Shown here: positions 40,586-48,994 of the stretch, in pieces
Numbering within the stretch: position 1 is the stretch's first letter
Layout: every line of letters starts with the position of its first letter
NCBI GenBank assembly: GCA_913057515.1
Contig: CAJXOJ010000003.1
Location: forward strand, 1 to 64,000
Direction of reading: 5' to 3'
DNA from: an uncultured Cycloclasticus sp.
GTDB taxonomy: Bacteria > Pseudomonadota > Gammaproteobacteria > Methylococcales > Cycloclasticaceae
DNA length: 64,000 bases
The notes under the pieces: generated by a model
The model's input: only the letters and a program-made list of their open reading frames with translations
Database searches by the model: none
What the model was told of the DNA's origin: nothing
Program-made: the position numbers and the translations under genes

Positions 40586-41943
40586 TGAGCATTATTATTT
40601 CGATTGCTTCATTTCTTTTGGTGTTAGGGATTCTTGTGACAGTTCATGAATTCGGTCACTTCTGGGTGGCAAGGCAATGTGGAGTGAAGGTTCTGAGGTT
40701 TTCTGTTGGCTTTGGTAAGCCGTTACTTAAATTCAGAAGGGCTAATGATCCAACAGAGTATGTAGTAGCAGGCATCCCTTTGGGTGGATATGTAAAGATG
40801 TTGGATGAGAACGAAGGGCCGGTTGAAGAGGCTGAAAAAGCTCAAGCATTTAATAACCAACCTCTTTTTAGTAAGTTTCTTATTGTCTTAGCGGGCCCAG
40901 TGTTTAATTTTGTATTTGCTTTTTTTGCCTTTTGGGCCATTTTAACGATTGGTGAAGATGGTTTAAAACCGATTGTTGGTGAGCTGGATAAAAAGGGTAT
41001 TGCTATTCATTCCGGCCTGGAAATTGGTGATGAGATTGTATCGATTAATGATCGTCCAGTGGCCATTTGGAGAGTTGCTGTCGGCCTGATGGCTAGTGAA
41101 ATGCTGGACACAGGTGTTGTTGAGTTGACGGTCGAAAAATCAGGCGGTGGACTTGATGTTGTACAGCTAGCATTCGATGCTGAAAACTTACCTGAACCCA
41201 ACGATATTGTTAACCAAATTGGAATCAAACCGCTAATGCCTACTTTGGAGCCACGAGTTGGCGAGGTCATTAAAGGTGAGTCGGGAGATTTAGCAGGATT
41301 AGAAGCTGGGGATTTAATTTTATCTGCTAACGAAAAAACGGTTAAAAGTTGGCATCATTGGGTTGAGATAATTCGTTCAAATCCAAATGTAAGGGTGCCG
41401 CTTTTAGTGTTGAGAGAAGGTGGCGCGTTAGATTTGACGATAATACCGAAGGAAATTATAGAGAACGAAATCGCTATTGGGCGAATTGGGGTTTCACCCT
41501 TGGTTGATAAAGCAACATCAACATCGCACTATGCAACTTATACACTTTCAGGCTTCTCTGCAATATCAGAAGCAGCTACTCAAACAATTAGTTACTCAGT
41601 CCTAACGGTAAAACTGATTGGCAGAATGCTCTTAGGTGAAGCATCTGTGCAAAACTTAAGTGGCCCAATTAGTCTAGCCCAGTATGCAGGGCAAACTGCG
41701 ACGATAGGTCTAATACCTTTTCTTAAATTTTTAGCCTTTGTCAGTGTCAGTTTAGGCGTTATGAACTTACTACCTATTCCTATGTTAGACGGTGGGCATT
41801 TGTTTTTCTATTTGATCGAAGCGATTCAAGGAAAGCCGGTGTCTGATGCAACTCAAAACGCCTGTATGCGTGTTGGCATGTTTGTCTTGCTTTGTATGAT
41901 GGCCTTAGCCGTTTTTATTGATATTGGAAGAATACTTGGCTAA
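40585..41943 (+). CDS. rseP: RseP site-2 zinc metalloprotease
   Basis: A 452-residue membrane protease of family M50. H21-E22-x2-H25 (HEFGH) near the N-terminus and LPIPMLDGGHL near the C-terminus form the zinc site inside the membrane. Two PDZ-like regions lie between. It cleaves anti-sigma-E factor RseA after DegS, and clears signal-peptide remnants. The start is GTG 40585, overlapping the dxr stop. It is followed by bamA, whose outer-membrane products this pathway monitors. Confidence 0.96.
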   Translation: MSIIISIASFLLVLGILVTVHEFGHFWVARQCGVKVLRFSVGFGKPLLKFRRANDPTEYVVAGIPLGGYVKMLDENEGPVEEAEKAQAFNNQPLFSKFLIVLAGPVFNFVFAFFAFWAILTIGEDGLKPIVGELDKKGIAIHSGLEIGDEIVSINDRPVAIWRVAVGLMASEMLDTGVVELTVEKSGGGLDVVQLAFDAENLPEPNDIVNQIGIKPLMPTLEPRVGEVIKGESGDLAGLEAGDLILSANEKTVKSWHHWVEIIRSNPNVRVPLLVLREGGALDLTIIPKEIIENEIAIGRIGVSPLVDKATSTSHYATYTLSGFSAISEAATQTISYSVLTVKLIGRMLLGEASVQNLSGPISLAQYAGQTATIGLIPFLKFLAFVSVSLGVMNLLPIPMLDGGHLFFYLIEAIQGKPVSDATQNACMRVGMFVLLCMMALAVFIDIGRILG

Positions 41944-41959
41944 GTAAAAATACGTATTG

Positions 41960-41989
41960 AGTCAGTTGGCTGTTTTATCTATACTGACT
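41960..41989. other. Hairpin between rseP and bamA
   Basis: AGTCAGT (41960-41966) and ACTGACT (41983-41989) form a seven-base stem with a 16-base loop. There is no T-tract, so it is not an obvious terminator; it may affect bamA expression or be chance. Confidence 0.35.
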
Positions 41990-42024
41990 GAATGCACCTA
42001 AATAGAACATAAATAAAACTCACT

Positions 42025-44319
42025 GTGATAAAAACATTTAAAACATTACTCGCTAGCTTGGCCTTAATATTTACTCTTATAGGGTCTGGTGTTGCCTTGG
42101 CTGTCGAGCCATTTGTTATTAAAGATATTCGGGTAAATGGTTTGCAGAGAATTACAGCAGGTGCGGTATTTAATGCAATGTCAGTTAAGGTCGGTGACAC
42201 ATACCAAGATGACCAGTCAGGCAACATTATTCGGCAACTCTTTCAAATGGGGTTTTTCAGTGATGTCAATGTTGAGCTAAGCGACGAAACGATAGTTATT
42301 AATGTTCAAGAACGACCTGCTATTACCAGTATCGAATTAGAAGGTAACGATGATATTGAGACTGAAAAGTTATTAGAGGCGTTCAGTGATGTTGGAATGG
42401 AAGTGGGCCGAGTTTTTAACCCTTTAGTGCTCGATAAAGTTAAGAATGAGTTGTTACAGCAGTATTATAATAATGGTAAATACTCAGCAGAAGTAACGAG
42501 TAAAGTAACCACACTTGAGCGCAATCGAGTTGCAGTACTTATCAGTGTTATTGAAGGGGCTGCGTCTAGCATTAAAAAAATCAACATTGTTGGCAATAAA
42601 TCATTTTCGGATGAAAAAATCCTTAAAGAATTTGAGTTAACAGGGCCAACCTTGATTAGTTTTTATACTAATAGCGACCAATATTCTAAGCAAAAACTAT
42701 CGGCTGACCTTGAGCGTGTTAACTCGTTTTATCAAGATCGTGGTTATATAAATTTTAAAGTTGAATCCACGCAGGTTTCAATTAGCCCTGATAAAAACGG
42801 CATTTTTATTACCATTAATATTAACGAAGGTAAGGTCCATACTATCAGCGAAGTTAAGCTAGCTGGTGAGTTAATTGTTAGTCCAGAGGTTTTGATCCCG
42901 TATGTTATTGTTCAGCCCAGTGACGTGTTTTCCAGAAAAAAAGCAACACAAACATCTGAATACATTACAACTGTGTTAGGGCATGCAGGGTATTCTTTGG
43001 CTAATGTTAATATGATTCCTGAAATTGATGATGAGTCATCAACTGTTAAGGTCACCTTTTTTGTTGACCCTGGAAAACGTGTTTATGTAAGACGTGTCAT
43101 TATGGAAGGCAATACTAAGACTCGTGATGAAGTGTTAAGAAGAGAAGTTAGGCAAATGGAAGGGGCCACTATTTCAACGAACGCTGTTGATCATTCAAAG
43201 GGCCGTCTATCTCGTTTAGGGCACTTCGATGAGGTTAATGTGGAGACATTACCTGTTTCTGGCACCAGTGATCAAGTGGATATAAAGTATACGGTTAAAG
43301 AAAAATCATCCGGTAATATATTGGCTGGAGCAGGATTTTCTCAATCGCAAGGGCTTGTATTAAACGCCAGTATTAGCCAAAACAATTTTCTTGGGACTGG
43401 TAAACGCATGAGCGCTAGCTTCAATAATAGTTCAGTTAATACTGTATATAGTCTAGGTTACACTAATCCTTACTACACCATTGATGGGATTAGCCGTGGT
43501 TATAATATTAGTTATAGAACTACCGATTATGATGAAGCTAATACATCAAACTATTCAACTGAATCATTTAATATGGGGGTTAACTTTGGGTTACCCTTAA
43601 ATGAAAGTGATAAAATTGGCTTAGGTTTGGATCTAGAGTTCACTGAAATAGAATTAGACGACAATTTGTACTTTGGCGAAATAAATAAATTTATTAATGA
43701 GAATGGTAATTCGTATACGAACCTAAAAGCATCGGCTGTCTGGGGTACAGATACTAGAAACCGAGCTGTTTTCGCAACACGGGGTGGGTCTAAACGGTTA
43801 TCAGGTATTATTACTGTCCCAGGTTCAGACCTTGAGTTTTACAAATTATCGTATAACCAGAAACACTATTTCCCTATAACTAGCAATACGACGTTATATT
43901 TGAATGGTGATTTTGGCTATGGTGATTCGTATGGTGATGCCGAATCATTACCTTTCTTTGAAAACTACTATGCGGGTGGGAAAGGTTCAGTTCGTGGTTT
44001 TAACGATAATACATTAGGCCCAAAAGATGTATTTGATGACCCCATTGGTGGTAGTGTTAAATTAGTTGGTAATGCCGAATTCATATTCCCTGTTCCTTTC
44101 ATGCCAGAGAGCAAGACAGTAAGATTAAGTACCTTTGTGGATGCGGGTAATGTGTATGATGATGAAATTGATCTTGGTGAGCTGAGGTACTCGTTAGGTG
44201 TGTCAGCAAAATGGTTGTCTCCATTCGGCGCGCTATCGATTAGTTTGGCTGCGCCTCTTAATGATGATGAAGATGATGAGGTTCAAACTTTCCAATTTGC
44301 CTTTGGCTCTGGAATTTAA
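42025..44319 (+). CDS. bamA: BamA outer-membrane protein assembly factor
   Basis: A 764-residue protein: signal peptide (TLLASLALIFTLIGSGVALA), five POTRA domains over about residues 25-425 (first FVIKDIRVNGLQRI), then a beta barrel with the conserved YYAGGKGSVRGFNDNTLGP loop (the VRGF/Y motif in L6) and a C-terminal strand ending in a FAFGSGI-type signature. It is the core of the BAM complex inserting outer-membrane proteins. The GTG start 42025 has no visible Shine-Dalgarno site. It sits between rseP and skp, as in E. coli. Confidence 0.97.
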   Translation: MIKTFKTLLASLALIFTLIGSGVALAVEPFVIKDIRVNGLQRITAGAVFNAMSVKVGDTYQDDQSGNIIRQLFQMGFFSDVNVELSDETIVINVQERPAITSIELEGNDDIETEKLLEAFSDVGMEVGRVFNPLVLDKVKNELLQQYYNNGKYSAEVTSKVTTLERNRVAVLISVIEGAASSIKKINIVGNKSFSDEKILKEFELTGPTLISFYTNSDQYSKQKLSADLERVNSFYQDRGYINFKVESTQVSISPDKNGIFITININEGKVHTISEVKLAGELIVSPEVLIPYVIVQPSDVFSRKKATQTSEYITTVLGHAGYSLANVNMIPEIDDESSTVKVTFFVDPGKRVYVRRVIMEGNTKTRDEVLRREVRQMEGATISTNAVDHSKGRLSRLGHFDEVNVETLPVSGTSDQVDIKYTVKEKSSGNILAGAGFSQSQGLVLNASISQNNFLGTGKRMSASFNNSSVNTVYSLGYTNPYYTIDGISRGYNISYRTTDYDEANTSNYSTESFNMGVNFGLPLNESDKIGLGLDLEFTEIELDDNLYFGEINKFINENGNSYTNLKASAVWGTDTRNRAVFATRGGSKRLSGIITVPGSDLEFYKLSYNQKHYFPITSNTTLYLNGDFGYGDSYGDAESLPFFENYYAGGKGSVRGFNDNTLGPKDVFDDPIGGSVKLVGNAEFIFPVPFMPESKTVRLSTFVDAGNVYDDEIDLGELRYSLGVSAKWLSPFGALSISLAAPLNDDEDDEVQTFQFAFGSGI

Positions 44320-44379
44320 AATTTAATGATACAAACTTAAACCTTAACGATTATAAAACGTAAATATCAGGAGAAAACT

Positions 44380-44889
44380 TTGAAAATTTTTAATAAGGTT
44401 CTAATCGCTAGCATTTTAACAGTCGCGTTCGTGGGTACTGCTCAAGCAGCAGAAATTAAAGTAGGTTTCGTTAATGTGGCTAGAATTTTAGAAAAAGCGC
44501 CACAGGCTGAAAAGGCAAAAGTGGCCCTTGAAAAAGAATTTTCTCCAAGAAACAAACGCTTATTGGCAAGCCAAAAAGAAATTAAAAAGTTAGATGAAAA
44601 GTTGGCTCGAGATGCAAAGTTAATGAGTGAGCCTGAAGCTCGTCGCTTACAACGTGATGTGTTGGAAAAGAAGCGTGCTCTAAATCGTGACCAAGAAGAA
44701 TTTAGAGAAGACTTTAATTTAAGACGTAACGAAGAGTTAGCTAAGTTACAGAAAATGGTCTTTGAAGCGATCAAGGGTCTGTCAGAGGCTGAAAAATATG
44801 ATTTAGTGCTTCATGACGGTGTTGTGTTTGCTAGTGAAGCTGTGGATATTACTGCTAAGGTGCAAAGCCGCCTATCTTCAATAAAATAA
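44380..44889 (+). CDS. skp: Skp/OmpH periplasmic chaperone
   Basis: A 169-residue protein with signal peptide (ending GTAQA) and an OmpH domain: IKVGFVNVARILEKAPQAEKA strand, then long charged coiled-coil helices (KRLLASQKEIKKLDEKLARD and so on) that make the tentacles of the trimer. It keeps unfolded outer-membrane proteins soluble on the way to BamA. The start is TTG 44380 behind CAGGAG, the only start that gives a full signal peptide. Confidence 0.94.
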   Translation: MKIFNKVLIASILTVAFVGTAQAAEIKVGFVNVARILEKAPQAEKAKVALEKEFSPRNKRLLASQKEIKKLDEKLARDAKLMSEPEARRLQRDVLEKKRALNRDQEEFREDFNLRRNEELAKLQKMVFEAIKGLSEAEKYDLVLHDGVVFASEAVDITAKVQSRLSSIK

Positions 44890-44913
44890 AGTTAATAGAA
44901 GCGCTGACATTTG

Positions 44914-45936
44914 ATGGTATCTTTAAAAGAGTTGGCTATAGCTATTGATGCTGATGTTAAGGGTGATCTAAGTCATGAGGTGAATAGTTGTGCAACACTA
45001 GAATCAGCTAAACCCCATCAACTTTCATTTATATACAACAAAAAATACTGCGCTGACTTAAGTTGTACAAAAGCTGGTGTAGTTATTTTATCTAAGAACT
45101 ACCTAGAGCATTTCAGTGGTAATGCTCTTGTTGTTGAAAACCCATATTTGGCATATGCCAAAGCAGCGAGTATTCTGCATAAATCCGCTACAGCTAAAGG
45201 AAGTATTCATTCATCAGTTGTAATAGGAATGGGTTCAACGATTGCTGACGATTGTGCAATCGCTCCCAACGTCGTCATTGGAGAGAATGTGACCATTGGA
45301 GCGGGATGTGAGATTGGTCCAGCCTGTGTCATTGCTGATAATGTTGTTATTGGTCATAACCTTAAATTAATCGCTAGCGTTACCTTATGTGAAGGTACAG
45401 TGGTGGGTGATAATGTCATCATTCACCCCAGTAGCGTTATTGGTAGTGATGGTTTTGGGTATGCGCCTATTGGTGATCAGAAAGGTTGGTGTAAAATCCC
45501 CCAACTGGGTCATGTGGTTCTTGGTAATGATGTTGAAATTGGCTCAAACACAACGATTGATCGTGGCGCGTTAGACAATACTGTTATTGGCAATGGAGTT
45601 AAAATCGATAATCAAGTTCAAATAGCACATAACGTTGAAATAGGTGATCATACTGCTATTGCTGCCTGTACAGGTATTGCGGGCAGTACTAAAGTAGGAC
45701 GATATTGTACGTTAGCTGGTGGTGTTGGCTTAGTAGGCCATATTGAGATCGCAGATGGTGTACATGTGACGGGTATGACAATGGTGACCCATTCTATTAA
45801 AGAGCCTGGCGCCTATTCTTCTGGAACGCCTTTTCAGAAAAATGCTGAATGGCTTAAGAATGCTGTACGTTTTAAACAACTTGATAAATTGACAAAAAAA
45901 CTCAATCTATTATTAAAATCACAAAAGGAAGATTAA
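44914..45936 (+). CDS. lpxD: UDP-3-O-acyl-glucosamine N-acyltransferase
   Basis: A 340-residue left-handed beta-helix enzyme of lipid A synthesis. An N-terminal uridine-binding domain (LKELAIAIDADVKGD to about residue 100) precedes many hexapeptide repeats (IGENVTIGAG, IGPACVIADN). Catalytic His lies in QIAHNVEIGDHTAI, and a C-terminal helix finishes the chain. I start at ATG 44914, not the TTG one codon before. It begins the lpxD-fabZ-lpxA-lpxB unit. Confidence 0.97.
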   Translation: MVSLKELAIAIDADVKGDLSHEVNSCATLESAKPHQLSFIYNKKYCADLSCTKAGVVILSKNYLEHFSGNALVVENPYLAYAKAASILHKSATAKGSIHSSVVIGMGSTIADDCAIAPNVVIGENVTIGAGCEIGPACVIADNVVIGHNLKLIASVTLCEGTVVGDNVIIHPSSVIGSDGFGYAPIGDQKGWCKIPQLGHVVLGNDVEIGSNTTIDRGALDNTVIGNGVKIDNQVQIAHNVEIGDHTAIAACTGIAGSTKVGRYCTLAGGVGLVGHIEIADGVHVTGMTMVTHSIKEPGAYSSGTPFQKNAEWLKNAVRFKQLDKLTKKLNLLLKSQKED

Positions 45937-46385
45937 TGTCGGTTGATGATGTAAGGAAAGTAATGGAGTTTTTACCTCACCGTTATCCTTTTTTGATGAT
46001 TGATAAAGTAGTTGAGTATGAAACTGGGAAAAGGTTGCTAGCGGTAAAGAATGTCACCTACAACGAGCCCCAATTTACAGGTCATTTTCCGCATAATCCG
46101 ATTCTGCCTGGCGTTCTTATTCTTGAATCCCTTGCGCAAGCTACAGGCCTATTGTCTATGAAAACATTAACTGACCGTGGTGAGGATTTTGGAGAGTATT
46201 ACCTTGTTGGTGTTGATAATGCGCGTTTTAAACGATCCGTTGTACCTGGAGACCAATTAATGATTGAGGCTGTTTATAAAAAAGATAGACGAAATATTTG
46301 GTCGTTTTCAGCGACGGCCACAGTTGATGGGGAGTTAGCTGTTTCTGCTGATATTATGTGTGCATCTAAGGCTTCTACTAAATGA
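45936..46385 (+). CDS. fabZ: 3-hydroxyacyl-ACP dehydratase FabZ
   Basis: A 149-residue hot-dog fold enzyme. H50 in FTGHFPHNPILPG and E64 in LILESLAQATG are the catalytic pair. It dehydrates 3-hydroxyacyl-ACP in fatty acid elongation and competes with LpxA/LpxD for 3-hydroxyacyl chains. The ATG overlaps the lpxD stop by one base, and the stop overlaps the lpxA start. Confidence 0.97.
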   Translation: MSVDDVRKVMEFLPHRYPFLMIDKVVEYETGKRLLAVKNVTYNEPQFTGHFPHNPILPGVLILESLAQATGLLSMKTLTDRGEDFGEYYLVGVDNARFKRSVVPGDQLMIEAVYKKDRRNIWSFSATATVDGELAVSADIMCASKASTK

Positions 46386-47152
46386 TTCATCCAACCGTAA
46401 TTATTGACCCAACATCAAACATTGATGAAAATGTAGAAATTGGTCCATATACAGTTATTGGAGCAAACGTTTCTATTGGCTCGGGCACTATCATCGGCCC
46501 TCATGTGACGATTAACGGCACAACAAAAATTGGTAAAAATAATCGAATATATCAATTCTCTTCAATTGGTGAGGACCCACAAGATAAGAAATACGCGGGT
46601 GAAAAATCCTTTTTAGAAATCGGTGATAACAACGAAATACGTGAATTCACCACAATACATAGAGGGACCAGCGAAGATAATAATATTACTATTATTGGTA
46701 GTAATAATTTATTAATGGCTTACACGCATGTAGCCCATGATTGTGTTATTGCAGATGATGTCATTCTTGCAAATGCCGCCTCTTTAGGCGGGCATGTTCA
46801 TATAGGCAATAACGTGATTCTTGGTGGGTTCTCGATTGTTCACCAATTTTGTCACCTAGGTGAGCACTGTTTTGCAGCGATGGGTAGTGCGATTACTAAA
46901 GATGTCCCTCCATTTGTCATGGTAGGAGGTCGACCGACTAAGCCTCATGGCATCAATACAGTTGGTTTGGATAGACGTGGTTTTTCAGCAGAAACTATTT
47001 TGCACATCAAGCGTGCTTATAAGGTGCTTTATAAATCAGGAATGAAGCTTTCTGAAGCTTCTATTAAACTGGCTGAATTGGCTAAAGAACAACCAGAATT
47101 GAAGGTTTTAGTAAGTTTCTTAGAAAAATCAAACCGTAGTATTTTACGTTAA
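46382..47152 (+). CDS. lpxA: UDP-N-acetylglucosamine acyltransferase
   Basis: A 256-residue acyltransferase doing the first step of lipid A synthesis. Hexapeptide repeats fill residues 1-190 (IGPYTVIGANVSIGSG), the catalytic His is in YTHVAHDCVIADDV, and GGFSIVHQFCHLGEHCF and a C-terminal helical domain follow. Length and layout equal E. coli LpxA. It starts four bases inside fabZ. Confidence 0.98.
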   Translation: MIHPTVIIDPTSNIDENVEIGPYTVIGANVSIGSGTIIGPHVTINGTTKIGKNNRIYQFSSIGEDPQDKKYAGEKSFLEIGDNNEIREFTTIHRGTSEDNNITIIGSNNLLMAYTHVAHDCVIADDVILANAASLGGHVHIGNNVILGGFSIVHQFCHLGEHCFAAMGSAITKDVPPFVMVGGRPTKPHGINTVGLDRRGFSAETILHIKRAYKVLYKSGMKLSEASIKLAELAKEQPELKVLVSFLEKSNRSILR

Positions 47153-47214
47153 ACAGACAGAGTATTCTTTTTACCACGTTTGCTGTGCGGTGGAATACTA
47201 TTGTATTCATTTTT

Positions 47215-47220
47215 TATAAT
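47215..47220 (+). promoter_or_regulatory. Possible internal -10 box before lpxB
   Basis: The lpxA-lpxB gap is unusually long for this block (100 bases). It holds TATAAT at 47215-47220 after a T-run, without a recognisable -35, and an interrupted dyad AGTATTC/GAATACT (47161-47199) upstream. It may be a weak internal promoter. Confidence 0.3.
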
Positions 47221-47252
47221 GCCTTGTGTACTAAATAATTTCGTTCTCTTAG

Positions 47253-48431
47253 ATGATGACTTGTGTGATAAATAATCCATTAAAAATAATGTTAGTCGCT
47301 GGGGAACATTCGGGTGATATTCTGGGTGCTGGGCTTATTAAACACTTAAAAATATCTTATCCAAATGCTGAATTTTCTGGTATTGGTGGCCCTCGAATGT
47401 TGGGCGAAGGTTTTAACTCCTTTTATCCGATGTCTGTGTTATCTGTTTTTGGTTTATTTGAAGTTATAAAACATTTGCCAAAACTATTGAGCATAAGAAA
47501 AAATTTGAAACAACGCATTTTGAGTCAAAAGCCGGATGTGTTTATCGGGATTGATGCGCCAGACTTTAATTTAAAGCTTGAACGCGATTTGTTTAAGCAA
47601 GGTATTAAAACGGTACATTACGTTAGCCCAACGGTTTGGGCGTGGCGACCTAAAAGAATTAAGAAACTAATTGGTTCGCTGAACGCATTATTATGCATTT
47701 TTCCATTTGAAGAAAAGTACTTTGAAAAAACGCCTGTTCCTGCCTACTTCATAGGCCATCCATTAGCCGATAAGTATAAAAACCACCTGGAAACGTTATC
47801 TGCTAGAAACACTTTAGACCTAGATAGCGAGCAAGCAGTGCTAACAATAATGCCGGGTAGCCGAATAGGCGAGCTTGAAAGGCATAGCCAGACTTTTTTA
47901 GAGTCTGCAAAAATATGTTCACAGAACATTGTCGGCTTGAAAATATTGGTACCGATGGCAGATCAGACAACGGCAAAACTATTTGCTGATATATATAAAA
48001 AATCAGGTATTGAGCTTGATCTGGAAATAGTTGTTATGGCGACAAGCTCGATGATTGCAGCGTCAAATCTTGTATTAGTTGCATCTGGAACCGCCACGCT
48101 TGAAGTGATGCTATTTAAAAAACCCATGGTGGTGGCTTACAAATTATCCGCCTTAACAACGTGGGTTTTTAAAACATTTAAGTTATTGAAAGCCCCGTAT
48201 GTGTCGATGCCAAATTTAATTGCCGGAAAAGAAGTCGTGAAAGAAATTCTCGATAAAGATTTTACAGCGGAGGCCTTATCAGAAGAATTACTGAGAATTT
48301 ATTACGATAAAGATATCGCACAGAGCATGGTTAATGAATTTGATAAAATGACGACAGCATTAACATGTGATGCTGATGCTCAGGCTGCCAATATTGTCTC
48401 ACAGGTTATTAATGGAGAACTTTCGTCTTGA
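47253..48431 (+). CDS. lpxB: Lipid A disaccharide synthase
   Basis: A 392-residue GT-B glycosyltransferase joining UDP-2,3-diacylglucosamine and lipid X. MLVAGEHSGDILGAGLIKHLK, FIGIDAPDFNLKLE, HYVSPTVWAWRPKR and ASGTATLEVMLFKKPMVVAYK are all family segments. Two ATGs are adjacent (47253 and 47256); I use the first. Its TGA overlaps the TTG start of rnhB. Confidence 0.96.
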   Translation: MMTCVINNPLKIMLVAGEHSGDILGAGLIKHLKISYPNAEFSGIGGPRMLGEGFNSFYPMSVLSVFGLFEVIKHLPKLLSIRKNLKQRILSQKPDVFIGIDAPDFNLKLERDLFKQGIKTVHYVSPTVWAWRPKRIKKLIGSLNALLCIFPFEEKYFEKTPVPAYFIGHPLADKYKNHLETLSARNTLDLDSEQAVLTIMPGSRIGELERHSQTFLESAKICSQNIVGLKILVPMADQTTAKLFADIYKKSGIELDLEIVVMATSSMIAASNLVLVASGTATLEVMLFKKPMVVAYKLSALTTWVFKTFKLLKAPYVSMPNLIAGKEVVKEILDKDFTAEALSEELLRIYYDKDIAQSMVNEFDKMTTALTCDADAQAANIVSQVINGELSS

Positions 48432-48994
48432 CACGTGTCGTTGTTGGTTTTGATGAGGTGGGTAGAGGCTGTATTGCTGGGCCTGTTGTTGCAGCGGCTG
48501 TCATTTTAGATAAAGAACAACCGGTCGATGGCTTGATGGACTCTAAAAAGCTTAGTAAAAAGAAGCGAGTAGAACTGTCAGCCAGGATTTTTGAACGCGC
48601 TATAGATTGGTCAATTGGTCGTGCTGATGTGTTAGAAATAGATGAAGTCAATATTTTACAAGCGAGTTTGTTAGCGATGAAGCGCGCATTTGATGGATTG
48701 ACGGTTAAAGCTGATTTCGCGCAGGTAGATGGCACGTATTACCCAGATATTGCAATCCCTGGTGAGTGCATTAAAGGAGGCGATAATATAATAGCTGAAA
48801 TTTCTGCAGCCTCTATTATTGCGAAAGTGTACCGTGATGAACAAATGGCTGTTCTTGATGTTTTATACCCAGGTTATGATTTAGCTAAACATTCAGGCTA
48901 TCCAACGCCTGATCATAAAAAAAGACTAGCAGTACTTGGTGTAACGCCTATTTACCGCCAATCATTTTCCCCAGTGAGGCAGTTGTCAACATGA
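48428..48994 (+). CDS. rnhB: Ribonuclease HII
   Basis: A 188-residue enzyme removing ribonucleotides from RNA-DNA hybrids. The GFDEVGRG motif (D9, E10), the Asp of AQVDGTYYP, and the Asp of IIAKVYRD make up the DEDD active site; YPGYDLAKHSGYPTPDH is the usual C-terminal segment. The start is TTG 48428, overlapping the lpxB stop as TTGA. The order lpxB-rnhB-dnaE is conserved in gammaproteobacteria. Confidence 0.95.
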   Translation: MTRVVVGFDEVGRGCIAGPVVAAAVILDKEQPVDGLMDSKKLSKKKRVELSARIFERAIDWSIGRADVLEIDEVNILQASLLAMKRAFDGLTVKADFAQVDGTYYPDIAIPGECIKGGDNIIAEISAASIIAKVYRDEQMAVLDVLYPGYDLAKHSGYPTPDHKKRLAVLGVTPIYRQSFSPVRQLST